From Cymbidium sinense (lineage: Eukaryota; Streptophyta; Magnoliopsida; Asparagales; Orchidaceae), in the NCBI GenBank assembly GCA_021442155.1, contig CM038216.1, forward strand, positions 87,144,945-87,208,944: 64,000 bases of DNA, in the 5' to 3' direction. The translations under genes and the position numbers were made by a program. Shown piece after piece: positions 1-11,189 of this stretch; the stretch's first letter is position 1, and each line of letters starts with the position of its first letter. The notes beneath the pieces are model-generated. The model had not been told where the DNA came from and searched no databases. It worked only from the letters and a program-made list of their open reading frames with translations.

Positions 1-600
1 CTAAACTAAAAATAAACATAAACATTAACCTAATCCTAATATAAAATAATAAAAAACTCTAATAAAATAAACCTAAAATAAACAAACTAAACTAAATAAA
101 AATAAAAAAAACTTAAATAAAAAAATAAAATAAACTAAACAAACCTAAACGTACTGGTTTACCTAGCCTTTTCTCTTAAAAGCTCTAAACCCTAAACCCT
201 AAATCCTAAATCCTGAACCTTAAACCCTAAATCCAAAATCGTAAACCCTAAACCCTAAACCCTAAACCCTAAACCTACCCATAACTTTAACCATAAACCC
301 TAAACCTTACACTACACTAAACCTAATAACCCTAATAAACCCTAAACTAAACCTAAAACCTAAATAACATTAAACCACAATTCTAAACCCTAAAAACCCT
401 AAACCCTAAATCTTAAACTCTAATCCATAAACCCTAAGCCCAAAGCTAACCCTAAACCCTAAACCCTAAACTCTAAACCCTATAAACCTTATACCCAAAA
501 GCATAAACACTAAACATGAAACCTTAAACACTAAACCCTAAACCATAAAATCTTAAACCCTAATACCCTGAACTTTGAAAAACCCTAAACCCTAAACCCT
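1..600 (+). repeat. Telomere-derived repeat block upstream of LINE A
   Basis: Bases 1-145 are an A/T-rich variant built from AATAAA, CTAAA and CCTAAA. A short non-telomeric linker (about 146-178, containing TACTGGTTTACC) follows. Bases 179-600 are mostly 7 bp CCCTAAA units with point changes and small indels. The C-rich strand reads left to right, so if this derives from a chromosome end, distal is to the left. No gene is visible. The linker recurs near 20,877 and in altered form near 21,827 and 22,730, which marks this as part of a higher-order array. Confidence 0.9.
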
Positions 601-748
601 AAGCACGCTCTCGACGGCAGCTCTCTGGTGATTTCGTGTTTCCTTTCATTTTCCTTACGGCTTGGTCGATCTTTGATCCTTCTTGATCATAATTTTTGGT
701 TATTTATCTCTAATTGGCCGCTAATGTGAGTTTCCCTTTGCTCTTTCA

Positions 749-2304
749 ATGGCGGAGGAGCCGCTTTTCACGCAGTCGAGCTTTTTGAACTTGGAGGCAT
801 CAGCTAGGGCTTCTGATTTACAAGGTATTTTGGATCCGACATCATCCGTTACTCTGCCTGCTATTAAGTCCTTCAAGGATGCACTATCTGGTAAGAACTC
901 TTCCCCTAATGCTACGGTCAATTTGATCTCAACCTCCTTTCATGGGATGCCTGTTGTTATGTGCTCGGATCTTAACGTGGAAAAGTTGGCGAAGCCTTTT
1001 TAATTCTCTTTAGTTGGTAAATTTTCCTTACGTCGGCTAACCCTCGAAAAAATTTGATCATTTTTTCATAGCCTAAAGCTCTCTGGCATTTTCACTATCG
1101 GTTTGATTGATCCTAGGCATATTCTTATTCAGCTCTCTAATGACTTAGATTACTCAAGAGTTTTTGCTCATCGCTCCTACTTTGTGTATAATTGTCAAAT
1201 GAGGCTTTTGAAATGGTCTCCTCTTTTTGATGTAAAAGAGGAATCTCCAATTGTTCCTTTATGGCTAGCTCTTCCTAATATAAGAATACACTACATTACA
1301 CATCAAGTTCTCTTTGCGGTTGGTGCTCTCTTTGGTCGGGCTCTTCAAATTGATCAGGCCACCGCTGCGAGATCATGACCTTCAGTTGCTCATATTTTGG
1401 TTGAGATTGATATTACCAAAATGTATCCTAAAGAAGTATGGATCGGCTCTAAGAAATTTGGTTATAATCAAAAAGTGGAATTTGAAAATTTTCCTATTTT
1501 TTGCACACATTGTAAGATTCATGGTCATGATCATTCTAAACGCTTTGTGTTGCATCCTCATCTTAAAAAGAATAAATTGTCGGATCTTAATCCCTCTCTA
1601 GCAAATGAAAAAATCAATAAATTTGCTCATGTGCCTAAAGTAACTCAAAATGGAACTCATCCCCCTACCCCTACTCTTTTATTATCTACTGATTTGCCTA
1701 TTGAAGAGCAATTTGAGCATGTTAAAAATAATGCTTATGAGGTTCGTGAAGAGGCTAATGATAACTTACCTGACATTGCTTCTAATTGTAATATTTTGGC
1801 TCCTCAAGACAATACCTTGACTCAATCTAATCTACCCCTCTTGGCTAGTGAACCTGGGGAGACTCATATGAACCCTAGTGGTGATTTGAATGGAAACTTT
1901 AGGTTGGGTCAAAATCTAAAAACAAATTTTGCAATTGTTCATCTGATGAAAGAACAAAATCTAAAAAATGGTGATCCTTTGGTCATGGAACAAAATCTGA
2001 AAGGTAATTCTGAAATTGATCATGAAATTTGTGCTATTAATGGCTTCACAACCTCTCCTTCTCCTACCCTGAGTGATACACATATGCAATTTCAACTTAA
2101 TTCTAACAAAGAAGGGAAATTACCATTAGGAATGCTTTGATCTGGTCCTATTCTGAAACTCACAAATCACTCTCTCTCGGATGGAGATACTTTAGACATA
2201 GATAGACCTTTTCAAACTATTATTAAAAAAAATCCCTTAAAGCTAGAATGTTCACTAATTGCTCCACCAGTACCACTAGATCTTCTCTAACTTCCCATAA
2301 ATAA
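749..2304 (+). pseudogene. LINE A ORF1 (DUF4283/zinc-knuckle RNA-binding protein), broken
   Basis: In plant L1 elements ORF1 encodes the RNA-binding chaperone of the retrotransposition particle. One reading frame runs from the ATG at 749 to 2140, interrupted by three in-frame stops at about 1001, 1055 and 1376. A DUF4283-like core covers about 880-1370. A basic segment with the zinc-knuckle start CTHCKIHGHDH follows at about 1501-1533; the last expected cysteine reads F in this copy. A polar Asn/Leu-rich tail follows. A frameshift after 2140 separates the last codons, which resume and end at the taa of 2302-2304, the same ending as in LINE B. The start was chosen because MAEEP opens the longest frame and lies just after the 5' leader. 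Confidence 0.8.
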
Positions 2305-2376
2305 TTATTTCTTATTGTCTCTTCTTCTTTCTTTTTGTTTTTTTAGTTATCTCTTTTCCTTTTCTTCTATTTTATT

Positions 2377-3030
2377 ATGATCAATCTTCTTATTTAGAAT
2401 GTTCGGGGTATTGGGACTCTCATTGTTGGTAACCGTATTAGAAGCCTTTGTCGTACTCATAACATAGCCTTACTTGTTGTTATTGAACCATTCATACACT
2501 CTTCTAAGATCACCCATGTTGCTAGAATGCTTGGATTTCAAAAATTTTTCTATAATATTAGCAATAAAATTTGGTGCTTTTGAAATAATTTAGTCAACAT
2601 CTCTATCCTTGATGATCTTCAATAATTGGTTAATGTTCAAATTTTATTGGGTGAATTTTCTACTCTTGGTTCCTTTATTTATGCATCTTGTAATAGAGCT
2701 GGTAGGAACATCCTTTGGGATAACTTAAGAACCTTTGCCTCCTCTGTCAACAAACCCTAGTTGGTTGGGGGTGATTTCAACACTATTCTCGCTTCTTCGG
2801 AAAGAAGGGGAGGTTTCTATCCTAACATTCATTCCATGGAAGATTTTTTAATATGATCCTTGATTACAATCTAATTGATATTGGCTTTTCGGAGGGCTCC
2901 TATGTGGCATAACTCTAGACTAGCTTGATAGGACCCTCTTTAATTCCCTTTGGATCAATCAATGGCCCTTACTGTTGAACATTTGAGGCTTCTGACCATG
3001 CTCCGCTTCTAATTTTTATCAAAAATCCTT
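2377..3030 (+). pseudogene. LINE A APE-type endonuclease domain
   Basis: The translation shows the family landmarks: NVRGIG near the start, IEPFI with the catalytic Glu at about 2485, VGGDFNTIL (Asp and Asn of the active site) at about 2763-2790, and SDHAPLL near 2995-3015. Stops at about 2395, 2578, 2590, 2624 and 2758 break it. In related LINEs this domain nicks the target strand that primes cDNA synthesis. Whether this subfamily prefers telomeric DNA cannot be judged from a defective copy. Confidence 0.8.
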
Positions 3031-3588
3031 CCAGTAGACTATCCTCCCCTACTTCATTTAGATTCCAAATATGTGGATCCAACATAGTGATTTCATAAAT
3101 GTTGTTTCCATTAATTGGATGACCCCTATTCATCCAGATAATTCCATTAAAGGCATGATTCGCCTTTGGCTTAAGCTTAAAAGGCTTAAACAAAACCTAA
3201 ATTGGTGGAAAAAGCATCATTTTAAAAATCTTTTTGCCAATCTCAAAAATATGGAGCAATTAGTTTGTTCTCTTGAAGATGCTGTTTTGACTGATTCTAC
3301 TAAGCTTGAGGAGTTGAATGCAGCTAAAGATAACTTGTTTAATTATCAGAACATGGAGGAAACCTATTGGCGGCAAAACACTGCTACCAAACATATTGCT
3401 GATGGTGATAGAAATACAAGGTATTTCCATACTCTTTTCAAAAAAAGAAAGCCTTAAATCTATTAAAAAATAAAAAATGATAACGGCAGCTGGATCACTG
3501 ACAATAATGATATTAAAGATTATGTCATACAAAATTTTCAAAACTTATTAAACAATAACCCTATTTAGAAGCCCTCTCAAACACACAC

Positions 3589-4629
3589 ATGATTCCCTCA
3601 ATGATTACTAATGATGACAACCACTTGCTCAGTTCACGTCCTACAAAAACTGAGATTGGTAATATTCTCAATAGCATGAAAACTAATTCTTTTGCTGTCC
3701 CTGAAGGCTACACGACTCAATTCTTTCAGCACTATTGGCCAATTATTAAGTCTAACATTGTTGATGATGTTGTTGATTTTTTTGATGGCAACCCCTTACC
3801 TAGATATTTTTCTAGCACTTCCATTGTTCTCATTCCCAAAATTAATAATCCTAAATCTTTGAGTGATTTCAGACCTATCATCCTTTGTACCTTCTTTCAT
3901 AAACTCATTGCTAAATTAATTGCTAATAGAATTAGTCCGCTGCTGCCTAAAATTATTTCCCCCAACCAAACTGGATTTGTTAAAGGTAGAGTTATATCGA
4001 TATACTTCTAGAGTGATTCATGACATTGACATTCTATCAGAGTTGGCAACATCCTTTTCAAACTGGACATCTCTAAAGCTTTTGACAACCTCTCTTGGGA
4101 TTTCCTCTTTCAAATTCCTCATTTGCTTGGGTTTTCTGATAATTTTTTCCACCTCATCAAAAATTGTATTACCAATGTTTGGTTCTCCATTATCATGAAT
4201 GGTGAGTCCCTTGGTTTTTTCCCTTCGATGCATGGTTTGAGACAAGGTGATCCCCTTTCACCCTCTCTTTTTTATGCGTTAAATATCTTTGAGAGGAATG
4301 ATCTTTTCTATAATAACCCTAGAATATTTTTTAGAACTCAAGGAGGTCTTCTGATCTCTCATCTTAATTTTTCTGATTACTTTATAATCTTTTGCAATGC
4401 CTCTATTCTTCACATTAAAACTATTAAGAATCTTTTAAATAAATTTGGCAACAAAAGTGGTCTTTTTCTTAACGAAGAAAAAAGTTGTTTCATTCCTTCC
4501 TCTAAAATCCCTAGTAATAAGATCAACCAAATCTTGAGAATTACTAATTTCCAACAACAACTTCCTATTAAATATCTTGGTGCACCGCTTTTTAAAGGTC
4601 AGAAAAATCTCATCTTTTTGATGAGTTAA
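3589..4629 (+). pseudogene. LINE A reverse transcriptase domain with altered catalytic motif
   Basis: RT motifs are readable: SSTSIVLIPKI, LSDFRPI and PNQTGFVKGR in 3589-4011; then, after a frameshift, FPSMHGLRQGDPLSPSLF at about 4220-4275 and SGLFLNEEKS near 4455-4485. The catalytic F/Y-A-D-D box reads FSDY at about 4369-4380, so the second metal-binding Asp is lost. Together with the frameshift near 4010 this makes RT activity impossible. LINE B keeps FADD at the same place. Confidence 0.88.
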
Positions 4630-5371
4630 TCCAAAATCTCTAATAAAATTTCGCTTAGAATTTCATTTACTCTCATTTGGTGGTACTTTGATTAAGAGAA
4701 CCCTTAACTCCATGCCTTTATATCTCATTCAAACCATTGTCGACCAATTCTACCATTAAGCAATTGAGCGCCTTCTTAACAAATTTTTTTTGGGGTTCTA
4801 ACAATTCCTCTAAAAGAATGCCTTTGGATCTCTTGGTATAAAAGTTGTGGCACTCTTGCTGAAGGTGGCCTTGGATGTAAGCCTATCAAGAAAGCTATCA
4901 CTACTTTTTCCTATAAACTTTGGTGGAATTTTAGGAGTAACAATAGTCTTTGGGCTAATTTCATGACTGCTAAATACTGCCAGGGTAAGTACCCTCTCAT
5001 TTTCCCATATAAAGCGGGAGACTCTCCTATTTGGAAAATACTTTGTTCCATCAAATGGGATGCCGAATCATTAATTTCTTGGGGGATTAACTCTGGCACC
5101 TCATTCTTTTGGCAAGATAACTGGAGTGGATGTGGGTCCATTGATGATTTACTTTCTACCCATTCTACTGCTGCTATTAATGTGAACTCTTTCTGGCAGA
5201 ATAATATGTGGAGCAATAGTAAGCTTACTGATTATATTCCTTCCTCCCTTTTTTACTATTCCTATCATACCTAGCAATCATGATCAGATCCTTTTTAAGC
5301 TTTCACAAAATGGCGATTTCAACTTTAAAAATATTTGGATTCATATTAAAGAAGCTCATGATTTTTCCAAT

Positions 5372-6390
5372 GTGTTTTTCAAACTTTGGAATAACACTAT
5401 TCCTACTTCTTTTTTTGTTCTTACTTGGCGTATTTTGAAAAACTTCATCCCTATTGACTCCTTGATGTGGGGGAAAGGTTTTCACTTACCTTCAAAATGC
5501 TACTGCTGCTTTCATATTGAGAATGTAAATCATGTTTTTGTTAACGGAGCCATTGCATCCAAACTTTGGATTTGGTATGATGATCTCTTTAATATTGTCA
5601 AATTCAATGGCTCCTTAACTTTATACCAGCTTCTTGAAGTTTATTTTGATGACACTACTAAAGGTCACATTAGATTCATAACTTCTATCACTCTTATTTG
5701 GTTCATATGGATGGACCGAAATGATGCAAAACATCATGGGATTCATATGAACCACATGAGGATAATTGCTAGAATTAAAAACAAAATCTGTGACTTATTC
5801 AATGCCAATTTAATTAACCACAAACAAATCAACGGTTGTAAATTTGTGGCCAATAAACTGGGTTTTAACTTGCCGGATCAACTCAACTGTAAAGATGACA
5901 AGATTGTTTATTGGGTAAAACCTCATGTTAATACTATTAAAATTAACGATGGCTCGTCTCTCAAAATGCTTGTGGTGGCATTTTAAATCTAATGGTAAAG
6001 TCCTATGTGCTTTTGCTTACCCCTTAATACTTTCTCTTCCTTTTCTTTGAGCTAATGGCAGTGTACAAAGCTCTTGAGATTTGCCTTCAAATAGGTTGGA
6101 TCAATATTTGGATTGAGGTGGATTCCCTACTGCTAATTGATCTTTTGACTTCCACCAAAATGGGCAGTGCAGAATTGTACTATCTTCTCAAGCAGACTAG
6201 AGCTCTCCTTTCTCAACTCTATTTTAAAATATCTCATGTATGGCGTGAGGGTAATGCATGTGTTGATTACCTTGCCAATCTGGGTGCTAGATTGGATGGT
6301 ATAAAATTCTTTGATCAACTTACTCTTCCTAAACATTTGCATGGATTGGTGAATTTGGACAATACTGGACTCTCTTATCTCAGAAATTAA
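5372..6390 (+). pseudogene. LINE A zf-RVT region and RNase H domain
   Basis: Residues encoded at 5372-5560 include KLWNN, WGKGFHLPSK and then CYCC with a downstream NVNHVFVNG, the cysteine/histidine-rich zf-RVT region between RT and RNase H in plant LINEs. The RNase H part begins near 5930; KINDGSS stands where the first catalytic Asp lies, with a frameshift just after it. It continues in another frame at 6055-6390 with KALEICL (Glu), EVDSLL (Asp) and GNACVDYLAN (final Asp). The protein ends at 6390. A plant-type RNase H at the ORF2 C-terminus is typical of some plant L1 lineages. Confidence 0.82.
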
Positions 6391-9300
6391 ACCAACCTAT
6401 TAGATTGATCTGCTATATTACCTGATTAACTACATGATCATTTTCTATTTAGTGTCACTATTTCTTGGAAATTTGCTGATGCATCATCCTGATATCCCTT
6501 GCTGTTGGTTTAATTACCCTAGCTTTAATTGGGGGCTTACTGCTTCTATTGTTCCTACTATTAATGTGCGATGTTCATTTAGAATTTGTTAATGCATCCT
6601 AATACCCCTTGCTGGTTATTTGCTGATCTCTATGGCATCTACTATTGGTTTAACTCTCCCAACCTTAAATGGGGCCTTACTAATTCTGCTGCTTCCACTT
6701 TTAATGGTAAGGTGTTTCTATTCTTTGGAGGGAGATGTATTACTTTATTTTTGCTTTATTTTTTGATCAATAGGGACAAACCTCTTGTCATCAATATTTT
6801 GATTATGGATCCTACTATTTGTTTCTCATTTTATGATTAAAGTTGTTCTTCCTCCTTTCCTCTTTACGGAATTATACGGGCCTGTCTCAATGTTTAAATG
6901 CTTCATACTAACCTTATGGTTGGCCCTAATTTATTTATTATTCTTCTCCTTATTATGGTTGTGGCCCCTCCTATGTTCCATAACCTTACCTCCACAACCT
7001 GCAAGGAGAGAAATTGCAATATCTTTGCTATTATAACTTCTTTTCTGCAGGATTGGAATTATTTCCTGATTTCCATCCAGTCTATTATTATTGATGCTGT
7101 GGGATTAGCTACTAGCCTGATATTATGTGTCTTGATGGATCTTAAAGATGGCTTTACTTTGGACCACTTTATAACTGATGTTGTACCATTGTTTTTTACT
7201 GGCTTTTCTTATGGTTTAATTGCTGGCTATTGGATTTCTAGGCCTTTTATCTCTGTACTCTTGGGGTTAGTTTCGATTGTATTTCTAACGTCATCTCCCC
7301 AACCTGTAAGGAGAAAGCGCAATATCCTTATTATTATTATTATCCCTTTGAGATTGGACTTACTTAATGATTTCCTTTTAGTCTATTTTTTTAGGATGGT
7401 AGTTGTTGCTAACGCTCTCCTTTGTCTTGAAGGATTTCATTGATGGTTTACTTTTGAACCTCGTGGCTATGTTTACTATTCTTTTTGGCTTATCTTATGG
7501 TTGGTGCAATAATTGTAGTGCTATTTTATTTATTGGTGTTATTATGTCCATTATTGGTGGTTTGCCTTTGTGGCTGGTAATTTTGTTTTATTTTTTTTTT
7601 GATTATTTCTATAGGATTGGAATTACTTCCTATTTGTTACTATTTTCTTGTTTGCAACCGGTGGCGATCACGATGTTTGAAGTTTACTTAATCTGCTACT
7701 TTTTTTCCCTATTGGTTCTTAGAATTGTATATCACAATGATTATGCTATTACTAATTGGATATTAACCTATGCCTTGTTTACTGAATGGGTGGATTTTGG
7801 CCGCTTGTTGGTAGTTCTTGTTGTTGTGACTGGATTAATGCTCAATAAGCTACTTCTGGGTTTTTGGGATCTTATCACCAGCAAGACTCTTTTGAGATTT
7901 TTGGCTGCATGGTGTCTTTTGCTTTTCTACTTATTATTGTTGTTTGCAATAGGGCTGTAGCTGATCATCACATGTTTGAGGCCTATCTAAACTGCTACTA
8001 TTTTTCCATCTTGTTCATAGACTTGGCGGACCACTTCATTATCTACCGAATTTATCTTATGCATTGTCTATTTTGAATGGGTGGTTTTTAACTTGCTATT
8101 TTTTCCTTTCTTGGTTGTTGGTTGGATCATTGGGTTTTATGCCCGAAAGCTTCGCTCTATCATGCTCGTGGTGCTTTTGGAGTTATTTTGCTGATTGATT
8201 TTGCTAACCCCATCTTCCCAATCTGTCAGGAGAGAAACTATAATTTTCTAGTTATTTTTATTATCTCTTTATATGATTGGTCTTACTTTATGGTTTCTTT
8301 CAGCTTTTCGAGGATTTTGGTTCTTCTGCTTTCTCATCTTTAAAGGATTTCAATGTTGACTATCTTTTGAACCCCCTTTTGTTTTTTTTTTTGCATCTCT
8401 ACTTTTCACTAGCTTATCATATGGTGGGTGCAATAATTATATTGTTGTTTTCATTATTGGGTATTAAATTTTCGGGTCCTATGTCCAGCAGGCTGTCTTT
8501 GTGGTTGTTGGCTGTTTATTGCCTGTTGCTTTTTTAATGTTTGTTACAGCAACTCTGTGATCCCCTAATGTTTGAGATCTACTTAACCTTTATTATTTTC
8601 TTCCTCTTGGTTCTTTTGTGCATATCTCAGATTATGCTTTTGCCTAATTTGATTTTGTTTTAACCATTGTTTACTCGAATGGGTGGATTTATGGCCAGCT
8701 TGCTGGCTATTACTATCTTGGTTGTAGGCTGAACTGGATTATAGAGTTTGTTGCTTAGCAAGCTGATTCTGGGATTATCTCTCTGATTGTCTTTACTTGG
8801 AGTTATTTGTGGTGGGGAGCAGCTTATTACCTGTGCCTTATAGTTCATCTAATCTGCTGCTACATTCCCATCTCCTCTCTGATAGACTTCTGCAATTCTT
8901 GTGGTAATTTAGGTTTGGGATATGTTATCTTGTCTTAAACTTGCTGGTTACTAACTTATGTAACTTGGAGGTTGTTAACTTCTGCATTTCTTTCTTTCAT
9001 TGGACTTCTTTTTTTATATCATTCTTGGGTTGTTTACATGTTTGTTTAATATTTATCGCATATGTTTGGGATGGGGTTAATTCCATGCTATTTTATTTTC
9101 CTTGCTGGATTTTAGCAGGTCTTTCTATTAGTCTTTTATGCTTCTTACCTCTACCTGGCCTTTTCTACTATTTTCCTGTGGTGGGTCTTCATGCTGATCT
9201 AATTAAACCCTTGGACCTAATTAAAAATATGGTAGACCTGACAATGATGGTTCACTTTCATTTGTGTTGGGATTCTCATGACATGGTGCCTAATATGATG

Positions 9301-9945
9301 ACATTTACTCTGCATGGGATCCCCTTACCCATTCTGCTCTTTGCTGCTTTCTTTTATATTCAATATAAGGCTTTGCTTTGGTTTGCATGTACTAAGGATC
9401 AAAAGACTTTCAACAAATGGTTGCTATACAGGTTTGCTGGCTATGATGGCTGTGATGATTTCACTTTTTTTTGGTTTGGTAGTAGCTCTTGTGATGTAAC
9501 CCTTCTGTTGAAGTATGGATGCTCATATTTGCATCTCGCAACTTGGTGTGAGCGAGCCTTCTCTATCATACTTCCTTATCATCTTTTTCAATTTATGCTG
9601 CATTCATTTTTCACTCTGTCTGTATTACCTTAACTGCTCTAATTTCTTTTTATTCTACAATTTTGCAAGTGCAATTCTCTTGTTCTCTTACAGGTTTGCT
9701 CCATAGTGTCATGCATTCTCATCATCAAGAGCTTTGGCCCTAATCTTCCATTGGCTTATCTTGTTAATCAATTTGTATCTTTTGCTTTCCTTACTCTTTT
9801 ATATTGCTTTTGGTTGTATTTAGATAGGGGATTTACTCTCTAGGCTGATTGTAGCTCTTTGAGCAGTAGTTGCGGAGTTTATCCCTTTTAAGGAGCTTGT
9901 AACCCTTTTTTGTGGCAATAAAATTCCCCCTATATTACGTTTCCC
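6391..9945 (+). repeat. LINE A long 3' region containing diverged tandem repeats of about 300 bp
   Basis: This 3.5 kb stretch after ORF2 is T-rich and noncoding. Phrases recur at a spacing near 298 bp: TGTTTGA followed by a similar 18 bases at about 7674, 7972 and 8569 (the last two are two periods apart), and GAATGGGTGG at 7784, 8075 and 8677. The AGGAGA(G/A)A phrase occurs near 7003, 7310 and 8229. A shorter duplication of about 113 bp (GATGCATC/AATGCATC followed by CCCTTGCTG) sits at 6478 and 6591. Hydrophobic-looking ORFs here result from T-rich codons and are not genes. The last 900 bases align with the end of LINE B and contain the shared phrase TGTGATGTAACCCTTC. Confidence 0.75.
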
Positions 9946-9954
9946 AAAAAAAAA
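9917..9954 (+). terminator. LINE A polyadenylation signal and A-tail
   Basis: AATAAA at 9917-9922 is followed about 23 bases later by nine A residues at 9946-9954. After five bases the CCCTAAA array starts. This marks the 3' end of the retrotransposed transcript. Confidence 0.85.
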
Positions 9955-11040
9955 TATTTTAAACCCTAAACCCTAAAAACTTAAAAACCTAATCCTAAAC
10001 TAAATATAACCTAAAAATAAAATAAATTAAAAAACATAAACCTAAATATAATAATAAAATAAAATAAAATAAAAACCTAAACATAAATTTAAAAAAAAAT
10101 AAAATGAAAAATAAAATAAAATGAACAATAAAAATAAATTAAAATAAAATAAAGAAAAACCTAAACTAAACTAAAAAATAAAATAAACCTAAGAATAAAA
10201 AACCTTAATAAAATTAAAACTAAATCTAAAATATAATAAAATAAAACTAAAAAAAACTTAGACCTAAAACATAAACCTCAAAATAAATAAAAAATAAAAC
10301 CTAAATCATAAACAAAAAAAACCTAAACATAAAAGAAAAATAAAATAAACTTAAACCTAAACTAAAATAAACTAAAATAAAATAAATATAACCTAAACCT
10401 AAACCTAAACCTAAGCCTAAAATAAATTAAACCTAAACCCTAAACTTAATAAAATAAATTGAACAAAAAATAAACCTAATCTTAAACTAGAAAATAAAAC
10501 CTAAAAATAAACCTAAAATAAAGACCTAAAACCTAATCCTAAAAAAATAAAATAAAAACCTAAACATTAACCTAAAAATAAGAAAACAAACCTAAACCTA
10601 AAAAATAAATATAAACCTAAACCAAAACCTAAAAAATAAAATAAAAATAAAAACCTAAACTAAAATAAATAAACTTAAAATAAATAAACCAAACTAAATA
10701 AAAAAAATTAAACCTACATAAAAAGATAAACTAAAATAAATAATTAAAAAGTTTAAAAAAATCCTAAACCTAAACCTTAAACCCTAAACTAACCAAAACC
10801 CTAAACCCTAAACTAACCTAAACCCTAAAACCTAAACCTTAAACCCTAAACCATAAATCCTAAACCCTAAACTAAAATTCCCTAAACCCTAAATCAGAAC
10901 CCTAAACCTAAACCTTAAACTCAAACTAACCCTAAACCCTAAACCCCCTAAACTAAATGATAAACCCTAAACTAACCCTAAACCCTAAGTTAACCCAAAA
11001 TCCTTAACCACTAAATCCTAAACCCTAAACTCTAAAAGCT
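9955..11040 (+). repeat. Telomere-derived repeat block between LINE A and LINE B
   Basis: A short canonical CCCTAAA stretch (9960-9980) gives way to an A/T-rich variant block (about 9985-10,760) dominated by CCTAAA and AATAAA, including a run of pure 6 bp CCTAAA units near 10,390-10,425. Near-canonical CCCTAAA returns at about 10,765-11,030. The order of variants around 10,160-10,230 matches 20,247-20,315 almost base for base, so these A/T blocks are copies of one sequence rather than independent decay. No gene is seen. Confidence 0.9.
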
Positions 11041-11189
11041 AACCAGAAAAAAAAGAAACCCAAATCCTCTCCCTCTGATTGCTAATTTATGCTCTCGCTC
11101 GATGAGGTTTGGCTGCCAGCCTCCCATCCTGTCACTGTCAATTGTTTGGTTGCATCCCGGTAGCTTATGTGATTCTCACCGATCAATCA

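Larger units (their letters stand above)
2377..6390 (+). pseudogene. LINE A ORF2 (endonuclease, reverse transcriptase, RNase H), broken
   Basis: ORF2 supplies the nicking endonuclease and RT for target-primed reverse transcription. The ATG at 2377 opens MINLLI, followed by a stop where this family usually has W, then NVRGIG. Domains run in the expected order: APE-like endonuclease (to about 3030), RT (about 3589-4629), zinc-binding region (about 5372-5560) and RNase H (about 5900-6390). The frame is broken many times by stops and indels. It starts 72 bases after ORF1, as in LINE B. The final stop is at 6388-6390. A total of about 1,340 codons matches plant L1 ORF2 lengths. Confidence 0.88.
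601..9954 (+). mobile_element. LINE A, L1-type non-LTR retrotransposon, full length but defective
   Basis: A complete LINE layout is visible: 5' leader (about 601-748), ORF1 with DUF4283-like and zinc-knuckle regions (749-2304), ORF2 with endonuclease, RT, zinc-binding region and RNase H (2377-6390), an unusually long T-rich 3' region (6391-9945), a polyadenylation signal and an A-tail. It is flanked on both sides by CCCTAAA repeats, with the A-tail running almost directly into them. Several stops and indels show that it is inactive. LINE B downstream has the same layout and the same 3' end, so both belong to one family. The 5' end is placed where the telomere repeat stops. No target-site duplication can be recognised because both flanks are the same repeat. 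Confidence 0.9.

Noticed and set aside
1..600. A true chromosome terminus at the window start
   Set aside because: The first bases are the degenerate A/T-rich variant, not clean CCCTAAA, and retroelements interrupt the array. At most this is subtelomeric or interstitial.
6586..9706. Series of hydrophobic ORFs up to 230 codons after LINE A ORF2 (for example 7403-7960 and 8941-9633)
   Set aside because: They lie in the T-rich 3' region of the LINE, overlap in several frames and follow the roughly 300 bp tandem units. The aligned region of LINE B does not keep the frames. T-rich codons give Phe/Leu, which imitates membrane proteins.
601..9954. Target-site duplications around LINE A and LINE B
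   Set aside because: Both flanks are the same short repeat, so any match is uninformative. I do not claim presence or absence.
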